Assembly: GCA_958450365.1 (NCBI GenBank)
Contig: CAUEEP010000883.1
Coordinates: 612,001 to 676,000, forward strand
Direction: 5' to 3'
DNA from: Mesorhabditis belari
Taxonomy: Eukaryota > Nematoda > Chromadorea > Rhabditida > Rhabditidae
DNA: 64,000 nucleotides
The notes beneath the pieces were generated by a model. That model searched no databases. It was not told the origin of the DNA and saw nothing but the letters and a program-made list of their open reading frames with translations. Of this stretch, positions 33,801-44,100 are shown in pieces. Position numbers and translations under genes: made by a program. The first letter of the stretch is position 1. Each line of letters opens with the position of its first letter.

Positions 33801-36800
33801 GCAGAAAATTGTGCTGATTCCGAATCTGAAGGAATTTTTCAAATCCCCTTGACAGAAATTTTTTAAATTGAGTTTTAGCGCTTTTTTGGTCATTTTGTAT
33901 GGGAAATTTTGTGGTACCCTGCAGTTTGGGGCTCGTAACTCGACAAGCAGGGTCTAGAACAAAAAACGAGGGGATAATTTTTATTCTAGAGACTCTCACG
34001 AACATTTTGATACAAAAATCATCAAATGTTTTTAGTGTATTTTGCAAAATTTCTTTAAAGATGTTATAACTTTTTGTAGAGTCGAGCAAATTTGATGATT
34101 TTTGTATCAAAATGTTCGTGAGAGTCTCTAGAATAAAAATTATCCCCTCGTTTTTTGTTCTAGACCCTGATTGTCGAGTTACGAGCCCCAAACTGCAGGG
34201 TACCACAAAATTTCCCATACAAAATGACCAAAAAAGCGCTAAAACTCAATTTAAAAAATTTCTGTCAAGGGGATTTGAAAAATTTGGATAAAATTAGAGA
34301 CAAGATTAGAGACAAGATTATGGTGGAAAGAGAAAGGGAAACGAAACGAATTTTTTGAATTTTGAAACTCTACACTTTACAGTTCATTTCAGATGTTTTT
34401 GTTCAGAAAAAATCCAAACAAAATCCAAAACTGATTCAATTTTCAGAAATTCCTTGCATCGATCATCTTGCATGGGAGAGAGTCGGATAATCCTAGCCTT
34501 GCAAACAATGTAAGGAAAAAAAAGATTTATGGAGATTTTCTTTTAATTTAAGGCCACAGAAGTCTTAATTTTTGTGGCCGGAGTTCGTCTCCGACCGGCT
34601 TTATTGGAAGTGATTGAGGGAAATGAGATCTTGACAAAAGACGATTATGTGGCTGCGAAATTGGAAATGAGGGAAATGCTCGATGTGTTGATTGAACAGA
34701 TCTGGGTTTGAAAGTTTGAGACGTTAAAGGGGTGAGGTTTGGAAGGTTGAAACGTTAAAGAGGTGAGGTTTGAAAGTTTGAGACGTTAAAGGGGTGAGGT
34801 TTGGAAGGTTGAAACGTTAAAGAGGTGAGGTTTGGAAGTTTGAGACGTTAAAGGGGTGAGGTTTGGAAGGTTGAAACGTTAAAGAGGTGAGGTTTGGAAG
34901 TTTGAGACGTTAAAGAGGTAAGGTTTGGAAGGTTGAGATGTTAAAGAGGTGTGGTTTGGAAGGTTGAGACGTTAAAGAAGTGGGGTTTGGAAGGTTGAGA
35001 CGTTAAAGGGGTGAGGTTTGGAAGTTTCGAACGTTAAAGAGGTGAGGTTTGGAAGTTTGAGATGTTAAAGAAGTGGGTTTAGAAGGTTGAGACGTTAAAG
35101 AAGTAAGTTTTGAAAGTTTGATATGCTGAGACGTCAAAAAAAAGTGAAATTTGCCTAAAATAGCCTAAAGAAATGCCAGTAATGTCAGGTTGTTGGTTTA
35201 AAAAGGCAAGTTTCAAAGTTTTAAAGATGAAATTAAAAACTCGATTGCTAATCTAGGGATGGATAGCCCTTCCTGCTAATATTCCTTTTAAATCCGGTAC
35301 TTTTTTAGAAAACCCCATCGGTGACAGATGAAACGATGAAATTTTACGAAAAGTATGCACAAAATATGCTCATTTTGACCGGTGCATCGAATGAAAACAG
35401 GCACTTCAACTTCACGAAACTCTATGAAACATTGGAAAACTATCTGAAAGTTTTACTTGAAAAGGCACAGTGAGTTAGATATGCAATTCTTTTAGCTAAA
35501 TCTTTTAAAGATTCTGTACCAAGATCCCGACCAAGATCTTCTAAAGTACCAAGATCCCGACGTTTATGAATACTGTACTCGGTCATTGCCATAAACCGAC
35601 GGGATTACCGGTCATAATATCCGTGAAGGAGAACATAATTTCCGGGACGCTATTTAGCAACACGTCAACTAAAATCACAAAAGAAATAGCTCAAAAAGTT
35701 CTTTTTGATTTACAACGTGTTCTACTACAACTACTACTAAAATAGTCTTCAAAAAAATGCGAAACTGCGTCTTTCTGGTGTGTCTCGAATTCAGGCTTCT
35801 TGAAAAGGCTGGAAAACTTTCTGATCGGATTAATTTACTTATAGAGATGTTCATCAGAATTTCAGCTTCAAAATACAAAAAAACACGAGGAATTTTGTTT
35901 TAGCTTTCATTTAGAAAATGAATCATTTACAAGTGTGCGGAGAACTTTTTGATCACCCTGTACGCCTTAAACCAAACAAGTTCCTAAGGGATTACCCAAG
36001 GGGATGGTCCCTTCAATAACACTTCAATAACAATTCTCGAAAAAGACTCAGCAAAGGTCAAATGCCAATTTCAACCTCAAAGCCAGATTATCATGGGCAC
36101 AAAGTGATGTTGTCTTGCTGGTGGAAATATTGGGTTGGTGAATTGAAAACTGCGGGACTTTGAACTAAAATTTATTGAACATAAAACCATCAATTCATTC
36201 CAAATAATTTCCATTATTATTGACGACTTCTGCCCATTTTACAGGCAATTTGCGGATTCCTCTTTCGTAGTAGGATTTTGGTTTGTGTGTGAGACAAGTG
36301 TGAGACTCAAAAATGGAGGACTGGAGATGTCCCAGTTTGAGCATTTGAGCACTTTCTTCAAAAGAAACCCATTTTGGTGTCAATGGAAAAGTTGTAGAGA
36401 ATCAAAAATTAGGCTTATAGCCAAATTTCCAAAAAGATACACTTGGTAGTTTCGCTTAAAATGCAAGTTTTGTGAAAATTCGTAAATTTGGCATTTCTTG
36501 AAAACCAGTTTTTGAATCTTTCTGAAAATTTGGATATAAGCCTAGTTTTTGACTCTCTACAACTTTTCCATTGACACCAAAATGGGTTTCTTTTGAAGAA
36601 AGTGCTCAAACTGTCACATATGACAATAGCCCGCAGTTTTCAATTCACCAATCCAATAAATGATTCAAGCTCTAGCATTGGCCAGTTGTTTGTGTTTTTG
36701 AATGATTTCTGAAATTTGATGGGCTTTAAATAGGTTTTCAATGTTACTTTCTTCCCCCTTTACAAATCTCTCTTTTTTTCCATTTACATTTTGCAGAGGT

Positions 36801-39800
36801 AATTAATTTTTGAGGAAATTGTGCCCGGTAATGTACCGGTGAGCTTACCGTATACTAGACATGGGAAAATTCCAACCCGAAGCTATATTTTCAATCTTCA
36901 GCCAACAATTCTTCTTTGCTGATGACGAGCATTTATTTGTTTTTCAACAATTAAACGATCACCTCACACTCTGGCGTTACTTCAATCCGGTGGGTTTTAA
37001 AGCGATTGAATATCCGTAATTGAATATCCGTAACTGAATATCCGTAACTGAATATCCGTAACTGAATATCCGTAATTGAATATCCGTTTGTATCAATCAT
37101 CAATCCTTTCTAGAACTTTTTTGATTCAATCATGATGGGCGACAGTTTTAACGCTTTCGCCAACCCGAGCATGGAAACGTTGATGATCACTGAGGCACCG
37201 TTGATCATCGGAAAGGGGACAACACTCGCGGCAAGGGTTTGGCTTTAACACGTTCGGGACGATTCGGTCCACCGGTGGACGAAGGCCGTCTGGCCCCTGG
37301 GACGGTTCGGTCCACCGGTGGACGAAGGCCGTTTGGCCCCGGGGACGACTCGGTCCACCGGTGGACGAAGGCCGTCTGGCCCCTGGGACGGTTTGGTCCA
37401 CCGGTGGACGAAGGGCGCTTGGCCCCGGGGACGACTCGGTCCACCGGTGGACGAAGGCCGTCTGGCCCCTGGGACGGTTCGGTCCATCGGTGGACGAAAT
37501 TGTGGCCCACCGGATGAAACCCCTTCCGCCCCAGAGACAGACGCTCTACCGACTGCGCTATAGAAGACCTCTATTGCGCGTATCCCAGTAAAACGACCTT
37601 TGGATAAAGTCTTATCAAAAAATGATGTTGATATGAAATGTTCATCTAGCTGAGCTCCATCCAATAAAACAAAAATCGTGGAAAACAGACCATTGGAGAA
37701 AGAGAAATGCGGCGTTTTGTCTCACGAGCCAAAAAGAGCCGATATCTTTTCGAGGCAGCAATATTTTCAAAATCTGATTAGAGATTCGGATTCAGCATGA
37801 AATTTTACAGCTAGGAGGTGTATTTCGGGGCTAATAGCTTTGCGAGACCTCGTCCTAATAGCTCGTCCACTGGGACAGTAACGCAAAAATGTCGCGTCGC
37901 GTCGCGAATGTGTTAAATGTAATTTGCTTTCGTTTTTAAACTTCTGTGTTAAACTTCTGTGTTGAACTTCTCTGTTATCTTTTGCTCAAATTACTAAAAA
38001 AAAATCTAGTATGGTGGCGTTGGCGGTGTGTATGGACACGAAATGATGCACGATGTCATTCAAGAGTACGGAAGTGATACAGATAAAAAGGTTTTTGTTA
38101 ATTAGTCCAGGCTGGTCCATAATTATAGGTACAGATAAAAAGCTTCGTAAATAGAAAAAATTAAACTTTATAGAGCAAACTTTTCTTTTAAAGGCTTTAT
38201 TTGATAGCAATGGACAACAAATTCACAATTAAATTTAAAGCGATCACCATTTTTAGCCAAGCACGCTGTCAAGCCTTTAGGAAAGGCGTCCATGACGTCC
38301 ATGACGTCCATGACGATCATGTAAACATAATCCAGTTCATCCCAGACTTTCAGAAGACTTTTCTTCAAAATGCCAACATTTTTATGCGGTTTTGAGCAGG
38401 ATGGATGGACCAGAGTCCTCAAGGATGGACCAGAGTCCTCAAGGATGGACCAGAGTCCTCAAGGATGGACCAAAGTCCTCAAGGATGGACCAAAGTCCTC
38501 AAGGATGGACCAGAGTCCTCAAGGATGGACCAGAGTCCTCAAGGATGGACCGAAGTCCTCAAGGATGGACCGAAGTCCTCAAGGATGGACCAGAAAGAAT
38601 AATCCATTGGATTGAGATCCGGCTAGCTGGATGGCCATTTAAAAAAGAAATCGAGAAACTTCACTTTTCAAAAATCTTGCACTTTCTTGGCTTTGCGGGC
38701 CGGAGCCCGGTTGGAATTTCCAAATTTGATTTTTGAAATGCAAAATTTAGGCTTTACGGAAATCTAGATAGTTAATAGTAATAGATAACAAGCCTAGCAA
38801 CTATAGTTATGATCCACTCTAGAAAGTTCGAGGTTTGCGTTCGAAAAGTCGGAAAGTTGAGCATTCATGTTTGTAAAGTTCGGGTTCTGTTTCCTTTTCA
38901 TTAAATTTTGAGAAGTTTTGAATGGGAAAAGAACCCGAAATTTACAAGCATGAACGCTGAAATTTCCGACTTTTCGACCTGAATCCGAAATTTCTCGGTG
39001 AAAAAACATTCTCGAAGAACTTTCTCAGTGAACTTTCCAAAAACCGAATGCTAAACGAAAAGCCAAACACTGAAAACTGAACGTCGGATCTTTATAACAT
39101 GTCTGCCATGACCGACTGGTTAAGAGCTCTGTATCGACAGGCTAAGAGCTCTGTATCTCGGGATGAGCTCGGGAGCTCAAGGATTCAATCTCGCTGACTC
39201 GCTGGAATGTCAAAATTTCATTTTCATTTTTGTGCTCAGTGCAAAATTTCAGCTTTGAGGAGATCAAGATAGTTAACAATAATAGATAATAAGCCTATAA
39301 TTATGGGTCACCCGGAATATTGTGGCCTACTCTATTCAACAACTAAAATGATTTAGGTGAAAGAAAATCACGACTGTCTGATCGGGTTCGCGCAACAAGT
39401 TTGCGGGGAATACGTGGATGAGGAATGGAAACACGAAGAAGAGGTATTAAATGAGAAAAAAAACCCCTGACTCTCAATCAGTTAGCTTGAAATTTTGACA
39501 TTAAAACCGCAGCTCCTAGTGCATTTGAAGTCCACGAAATCTCACCAAATTTCAGTGCATTCCAGTGAAACGAGGGAAAATCTGCAGTTGCAAGGCCGCG
39601 TTTTCGATGGCAACCTTTTTCGGTTGGTGAAATAGTAAAAAAACTTTTGAAATTCTGTTTGAATGCCAATCTTTATCAAAAACTCTTTAGCTTAAAACAA
39701 AAGGATAGGATTAAAAAGGCTTTTTGAAGGATTTTTCAATTGAAAACAGATTCAAATAGGTGAGCGCCATGACAGTTTGCCCTCAGCGCTCATTAATCGA

Positions 39801-41449
39801 ATTCTAAAACTAATCTAATTTTTCCCCATTTCAGAGTTCGTCGCCGATCAAGAAGGTATGCAATTGGCGTTTTTGGCGCTGCAGAAAAGGCTGTCGGAAA
39901 CGGAGATGAAGGTAGGAAATAGAAAATTGGATTAGTTATCTAAAGAATTTGAAAAATAAAAACATAAATTCTAATTATAAGCTAAATTTCTTCTAGAAAG
40001 CATTTGGGGAAAACTAGGAAATCAAAATTTTGGCTTATTCATTCAGTTTGAAACTTCTTGTGCAGTGTGTGAGAGGATACCGATAGGGACGATGATTATT
40101 AGAGATTTATTCTGAATCTAGCAAGAAAATACAATAAAATAGAATCAATCGTTGGTTCAGTGTTTCATAGCGATACGAAAAAGGAATACGAAAGGGAATA
40201 TACGGAAAGAATATGAAAAGGCCTAATGTAAAGTGGGCTCCGTCCCTTTTATCCGTCCCTTTATCTTAAAAGCGATCTTTCAAAGGCGGGACAAGAAAAT
40301 CAGACATTCAAATCAAAACATTAAATAAGATTTCACAGAAAAGAACCACTTTTCTGCACACTTCTCAACTAAAGAAGTTTTGGTTTAAAATTGAAGCTAA
40401 GCCTAAGCTAGAAAGGGAACATAAAGCCATAAAGCCATTTAGATTTCAGATTTGATTTTCTTTTGATTTTGAGGATTTCAGAAGCCCACCTATCCAACGA
40501 TTCCCTCATTGAAACACATTTCAAACGAACAGCTCTTCTTCTACGCCTACGCTGCGTCGTATTGTGAAACGGATGAAGATTCTCAGTATACTGGTAAGCA
40601 AATTTCTCAGTATACTAGTAAACAAATAGATTTAATTAGCTTTATCAGTCGGTTTACTCTAAATTTTTAGCCGAAGATGAGCACCCGGCAGCTTATGTCC
40701 GTATCAACACGGCCCTTTCACTCTCCAATGCTTTCATGAAAAGTTTCAATTGCTCAAAAGATTCGCGAATGTTCAAGTTACAAGTAATTCAACTGTAAAA
40801 CAAGAGTAAAAGAATCAAAAAGAATAAAATAAACAGAATAAAAGGGATAAATTTACTAAGTTTTAGCAACTAGTAAATAGAGTTTTTAGACTAGATTTTA
40901 ACGTGACTACCTATTACCGTGATTACCGTGATTAAGGTAATTACCTACCGTAAATACTGTAATAGTACCCCACCCCTATAATGACGGTGGGGAGTGTTGT
41001 GTAGTCTAGCTTTGAACGCGTTTTTCTCGACACTGGTTTATGCTACAGTGCGCGCTTAAGTATCAAAAAATAGCTGAAATTCAGGGCTATTTTTTGATAC
41101 TTAAGCCCGCATTGTAGCATAAACCAGTGCCGAGAAAAACTCGTTCAAAGCTAGACTACGCAACACTCCGCACCGTCATTATGGGGGGGGGTACTATTAC
41201 AGTATTTACGGTAATTAAGTTACATTACAGTATTTACGGTAATTGCCTATATTTTAAAGTTTTTTTTTTGCAAAAAAACTGCTTAGTTAATTCAAATGCT
41301 TTTTTTTCAAATTAGATTCTCAAAAGTACAATACAAGTATCCTTGTCAATCTTTAAAAACAAAATTTGCAAGTTCAGAAGATGAAAGAAACGCGATGCAA
41401 TCAAATCGGCGAGCCGGTGAGACGAAAAATGAAAACTTGGAGTAATTGA
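30801..41449 (+). CDS. M13-family (neprilysin-like) zinc metallopeptidase, about 13 exons, 5' end and one exon unresolved
   Basis: Predicted peptidase of neuropeptides or other short peptides, probably secreted or membrane-anchored as in the family; no signal or membrane segment was found because the 5' end is unresolved. Exons: 30801-30921, 33172-33279, 34447-34509, 34553-34705, 35309-35469, 36859-36989, 37114-37236, 38010-38090, 39357-39443, 39837-39911, 40482-40593, 40671-40783, 41378-41449. Family motifs in order: VDPCENFFRHVCPK (N-terminal C-D-F-Y-x-x-x-C region), FNAFANPSMETL (the NAYY-type substrate motif), YGGVGGVYGHEMMHDV (HExxH), E|FVAD (ExxxD, third zinc ligand), FFYAYAASYC, DEHPAAYVRIN and FMKSFNC. 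Exon 35309-35469 leaves phase 2 but 36859 needs phase 1, so an exon of length 3n+2 is missing between them. The coding part found, about 470 codons, is shorter than the usual 700. If the 40783 donor is ignored, translation stops at 40798. Catalytic residues look intact. Confidence 0.9.
31405..32550. mobile_element. Nested TIR element with ~180-bp inverted ends
   Basis: The left arm, from the G-run and AGTATTAATCG at about 31411 to GTAGTTCATCTA near 31590, is inverted at 32378-32550. On both sides lie copies of the mariner piece CCATACTTTTAAATTTTG (31250 and 32553), so the element opened the mariner. Inside are a small foldback (31668-31797, TACCGTAGTCAAACC / inverted) and, at 32365-32378, a mariner-type end (CCAACCCAATAG). 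Confidence 0.7.
31668..31797. repeat. Small foldback element with TACCGTAGTCAAACCTC ends
   Basis: Terminal 17-bp inverted repeat TACCGTAGTCAAACCTC / AGGTTTGACTACGGTA, about 130 bp in total. It shares the TACCGTA tip with larger foldback families in this window. Confidence 0.6.
32842..33095. repeat. Inverted counterpart of 290-560
   Basis: Reads TACTTTAATAAAAAGCCTCG next to the mariner end and finishes with TATTAGAGTATTCTATTAGAG. It matches 290-560 in reverse, including AGCGCCGAGAAAGAGACG. Confidence 0.65.
33849..34268. repeat. Long foldback in an M13 intron
   Basis: Left arm 33849-34033 and right arm about 34092-34268 are inverted copies (for example GGTACCCTGCAGTTTGGGGC / inverted) with a ~60-bp spacer. 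A 182-codon minus-strand frame across the arms is a by-product of the palindrome and not treated as a gene. Confidence 0.8.
34705..35110. repeat. ~31-bp minisatellite in an M13 intron
   Basis: About 13 units of GTGAGGTTTGGAAGGTTGAG plus ACGTTAAAGAG. It begins at the donor itself (TGG|GTTTGA), so the array has grown from the 5' splice site of exon 34553-34705. Confidence 0.9.
36130..36656. mobile_element. Mariner-type element (TTGGGTTGGTGAATTG ends) in an M13 intron
   Basis: Reverse-oriented copy of 21315-21850, TA-flanked, right end AATTCACCAATCCAA. On the minus strand it retains the YYERGIRKLPVKWAEV transposase tail. It lies in the M13 intron that should also contain the unresolved exon. 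Confidence 0.85.
37014..37090. repeat. 13-bp array GAATATCCGTAACT
   Basis: Six units filling most of the 124-nt M13 intron 36990-37113. Confidence 0.9.
37258..37497. repeat. GC-rich ~43-bp minisatellite in the intron before the HEMMH exon
   Basis: About 5.5 units of GGTCCACCGGTGGACGAAGG plus CCGTCTGGCCCCTGGGAC. CCACCGGTGG is palindromic. It contrasts sharply with the AT-rich surroundings. Several frames on both strands stay open across it; the flanking exons splice in frame without it, so it is treated as intronic. Confidence 0.9.
37510..37575 (-). tRNA. tRNA-like relic with A-box
   Basis: The minus strand reads TAGCGCAGTCGGTAGAGCG, a near-consensus tRNA A-box and D-arm, followed by GTCTGTCTCTGGGGCGG and a weak B-box-like GGTTTCATCC. 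No full cloverleaf could be drawn, so it is at most a pseudogene or SINE head. Confidence 0.3.
38010..38090 (+). CDS. Catalytic exon of the M13 peptidase (HEMMH)
   Basis: Phase 0-0 exon of 27 codons, with acceptor AAATCTAG and donor AAG|GTTTTT. It encodes YGGVGGVYGHEMMHDV followed by an acidic tail. H-E-x-x-H supplies two zinc ligands and the general base; M13 enzymes normally have GHE(I/L)THxFD here. The aromatic and aspartate that usually follow are replaced by DVIQEYG, so substrate preference may differ. Confidence 0.9.
38396..38592. repeat. 19-bp minisatellite GATGGACCAGAGTCCTCAA
   Basis: About ten units in the M13 intron 38091-39356. Open in all three plus frames; no gene inferred. Confidence 0.9.
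38850..38990. repeat. Imperfect foldback in an M13 intron
   Basis: AAAAGTCGGAAA..CATGTTTGTAAAG and its inverse ACAAGCATGAACG..TTTCCGACTTTT enclose about 60 bp. Confidence 0.55.
39837..39911 (+). CDS. Exon completing the third zinc-ligand motif of the M13 peptidase
   Basis: It encodes FVADQEGMQLAFLALQ and more, 25 codons in phase 0. The zinc-ligand glutamate of ExxxD is the last codon (GAG, 39441-39443) of the previous exon, and F-V-A-D follows here. The acceptor region reads TTTCAGAG: use of the first AG would add 2 nt and shift the frame, so the second AG at 39835-39836 must be used. Confidence 0.85.
40945..41212. repeat. Foldback family C copy in the last M13 intron
   Basis: Inverted ends TACCGTAAATACTGTAATAG and CTATTACAGTATTTACGGTA, body as 19110-19378. 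It lies between the two possible 3' ends of the M13 gene. Confidence 0.8.
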
Positions 41450-42031
41450 AAAGTGAAAAGTGAACTGAAAATGAATAAATGAGCTGTTATTCGGTTTTGT
41501 TTTGAATTTTGTCGACTTTGGGTCCGTTATGATTCAAGTCCAGCTTCACGTTGGCTCAAACGGATCAAATTTGTCACTCTTGAAATCACTCTTGTTGAAA
41601 AAAGAGCTTGAAATGTGTTCTTTTGTAAAAATCTATTTGTAAAGTCTTGTTGTAAAGTCATTGCATTTTATGAGGAATATTTGATTGATTTATTTGATTT
41701 ATTAGAATTTATACAACACAATTTATTGGAAGATAGAAAGATCAGCAAATTTGATGATTTGAATTTGATCTGATCAGCAAATTCAAGTGGCGAAGGCTCA
41801 GGCTCAGGCTTATGTAACAGGGTTACATTTTGAAAATCGTCTAATTTTGAAACCTTTTTAATAGATTACCCTAAAGTCTCGAGTATAAGTTGATCCGAGT
41901 ATAAGTTCTGCCTTAATTTACATACGCTTTAATTGCTTTGAATTTCTTTTTGTTGGGTTTTTCTACATTTTTATTGTTATATAAACTTTTATTATTGTTC
42001 TTGGAGGGATACTACAGGGTGACAGCCTATC

Positions 42032-42397
42032 TGTAAGAATTATATGGTGATGCTTTGATCTATATAATCTCTTGTGAGACCGTGTCTCGTTGTGGTTCAA
42101 TGGTGGTCTTCTTGAAACGTAATAATTTATCCAACTTTCCCTTATTAGGGCAACTTGGCACTATCACAATTAAATCAACACTTGAATGTGAAAAAAGAAT
42201 GATAAAGCACAAAAAAGGAGAACAACAAACTCACTCAAAAGCAAAGCTTAAATAATGGGTTTTTTAAGCATACAAGCTACAACAACCGGACAGCTGAATA
42301 TCATTTAGTGACTGATTACGGTAGTTTATCCACCAACTTTGAACTTTAACTTGTATTGAATTTTTGATTAACTGCAGAGCAGTGGCAATTCGCCACA
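42032..42397 (-). repeat. 3' LTR of the BEL/Pao element
   Basis: 366 bp, TG...CA ends, preceded on the left by the target duplication CTATC. It differs from the other LTR mainly by lacking a 20-bp piece (CGCTCAAACTAGAGCAACTT type) present at about 45529 and by a few point changes. This points to a fairly recent insertion. Confidence 0.9.
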
Positions 42398-42747
42398 CTC
42401 CGCCCCGACGAGAAATCTGGGCGCGTGCCCGGATTTTCCCGCCCGAAGAACTTTTTGTAACTTGGCCATGATGGCGTGGAAATTTGTTGCTTGATTTCCT
42501 TTGCTTGCGCCCGATTGTTGAACTTTGGGGAAACTTGGTGATAAATATGTAATTTGGCACCAAAACTTGGCATGAACTTGACACTAATGTTTAAGAGTGT
42601 AACATATTGAAAAATGAGCCCTAATGGCTTGTACATGGGAAAAATTTTTTGGAACATGGCATAAAAATGGGGTGATGGGGAAACTTGGTCTAGTGACGAC
42701 TCGATCCTTTGCCGCGATACCCTTGGCGCTCCAATTCTTCGCAGAGG

Positions 42748-43301
42748 CTACGTGATGGGCCCGTTACAGAAGCTGCATCGCACCCTCGGCTTTGAGCAGG
42801 TTCCTCCGTGATTTTTAGGCAATTTCGTGAAATGCAGAGTCCATTTCGGCTTGCAATTCGCATTCGCTCCACGTAATTGATCCGGAGAGCACACTTGGTC
42901 CGTCGTTGCAACTAACTTCTCACAGAAGAAACAATTCTTTGTGGCAAACGTCATTGTTGCCTTCTTGACCTCTGGAGCTTCTTTGTATTCGCTCCCACGT
43001 CGCTTTCCGCTTTGAATTTCGCGCATAATTTCGTCCTTCATATCGCTGATTGACTTGTCGATATGTTTCATCAAGGATTCCTTCAAGTTGGCCATTTCTT
43101 CTTGAATGTGTCCCTTGGTAGCCAGCAAGGTGGACATACTCTCAGTACAACGTTCTCGGTCACGGCCTTTGTTGACTCCTCGATTGCCTTCTTGAATCCT
43201 TCACGATTCCAATGCCGTCGCGATCTCCGACTTTCGTTGGTTTCGTCTCTTGCTTCACGATTCGCACCTTGTTCGGATAGTCTGGTCGGCTTTTCCTGCA
43301 T
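42748..43301 (-). pseudogene. Extra frame 3' of the integrase: coiled-coil plus Cys-rich knuckle-like segment
   Basis: Minus strand, between the polyprotein end and the 3' LTR. A charged helical segment (IQEEMANLKESLMKHI, KSISDMKDEIMREI) is followed by NCFFCEK, a series of cysteines and histidines, and RCSFCNGPI. The Cys pattern resembles the double knuckle at the end of BEL Gag proteins rather than an envelope. Positions 43083-43301 hold an upstream piece in another frame (frameshift near 43137). Whether it is a displaced Gag end, a capture from another element or a third gene of this lineage is open. Confidence 0.45.
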
Positions 43302-43639
43302 TCTCAGGCGTCGTCATCTTGACCTGGAAGAAGAAACTTGTCATTGAAAATTGTGCCAGAAGGAAGAAAAACAAACGGGGGGCAACAGAAACGCAGATAA
43401 ATAACGTAATAATGGGTAAGTGTTATGAACTTGATAACTTGACGCGATGAACTTTTAAATGAAAACTTGAATAAAATGACTTTGTTTGTTGAAGAATTCA
43501 GTTGAAAACTTGGGGATTTGAGATTTGTTTTTAAATCTCTTCGTCGGGATTTTCCCGATAATTTATAGCAACTTTCGCTCCTCTTGGGAAATTTCTTTTG
43601 GAATTGTGTTTGGAGTATCGTTGCGTTGCTTAATGTCTT

Positions 43640-44100
43640 CAATTTCTGACGAATTTCTAGTGGAATGAGCAAATTTACTGGTCTTTCGATCTGCTTATAG
43701 TTTCCGGTTCTGATAAGCGCGGCTCGAACTTTTCCATCTGCTCCTTCCATTAGCTTTGCAACCATTCCTTTTGCGTAAGTTCCTCTTTTCGCGTCCTCTT
43801 CATGATTAGAACGATTTCGCCAACTTTGATCACACCTTCGAGTTGCGTTTGTGTTTTTGCTTCCTCTCTCTCACGAAGGGATTGGAGATAACTTGTTCGG
43901 AATGTTTTCCATACCAAATCTAGGTAATATTCCGTGGCCTTGATCCTTTTCTTTACATCTTCATGACTTTGTATCACTTTGTTTTGATATTCGATGTCGT
44001 TCTGATCAGGCGAACTTTCAACTTCAAGATTTAACTTAACTCCAGGTAGTAGAAAGTCGATCGGTCGTATGAGTAGCTCTGATTGATGTTCATCTAAATA
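43640..44100 (-). pseudogene. BEL/Pao C-terminal domain (DUF5641-like), frameshifted
   Basis: Continues the integrase polyprotein after a frameshift. It shows LLIRPIDFLLPGV, then YLQSLREREEAK and VGEIVLIMKR, and after a second frameshift near 43770 GADGKVRAALIRTGNYK and RPVNLLIPLE. This order is standard for the region downstream of BEL integrase. Confidence 0.8.

Noticed and set aside
33670..34218. 182-codon minus-strand frame
   Set aside because: Spans both arms of a foldback; the protein mirrors itself because of the palindrome and has no domain.
37126..37664. Six Pro/Gly/Arg-rich frames on both strands up to 139 residues
   Set aside because: All arise from the GC-rich 43-bp array; the M13 exons on both sides join in frame without it.
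38370..38736. Three plus-strand frames of GWTRVLKDGP-type repeats
   Set aside because: 19-bp minisatellite in an M13 intron.
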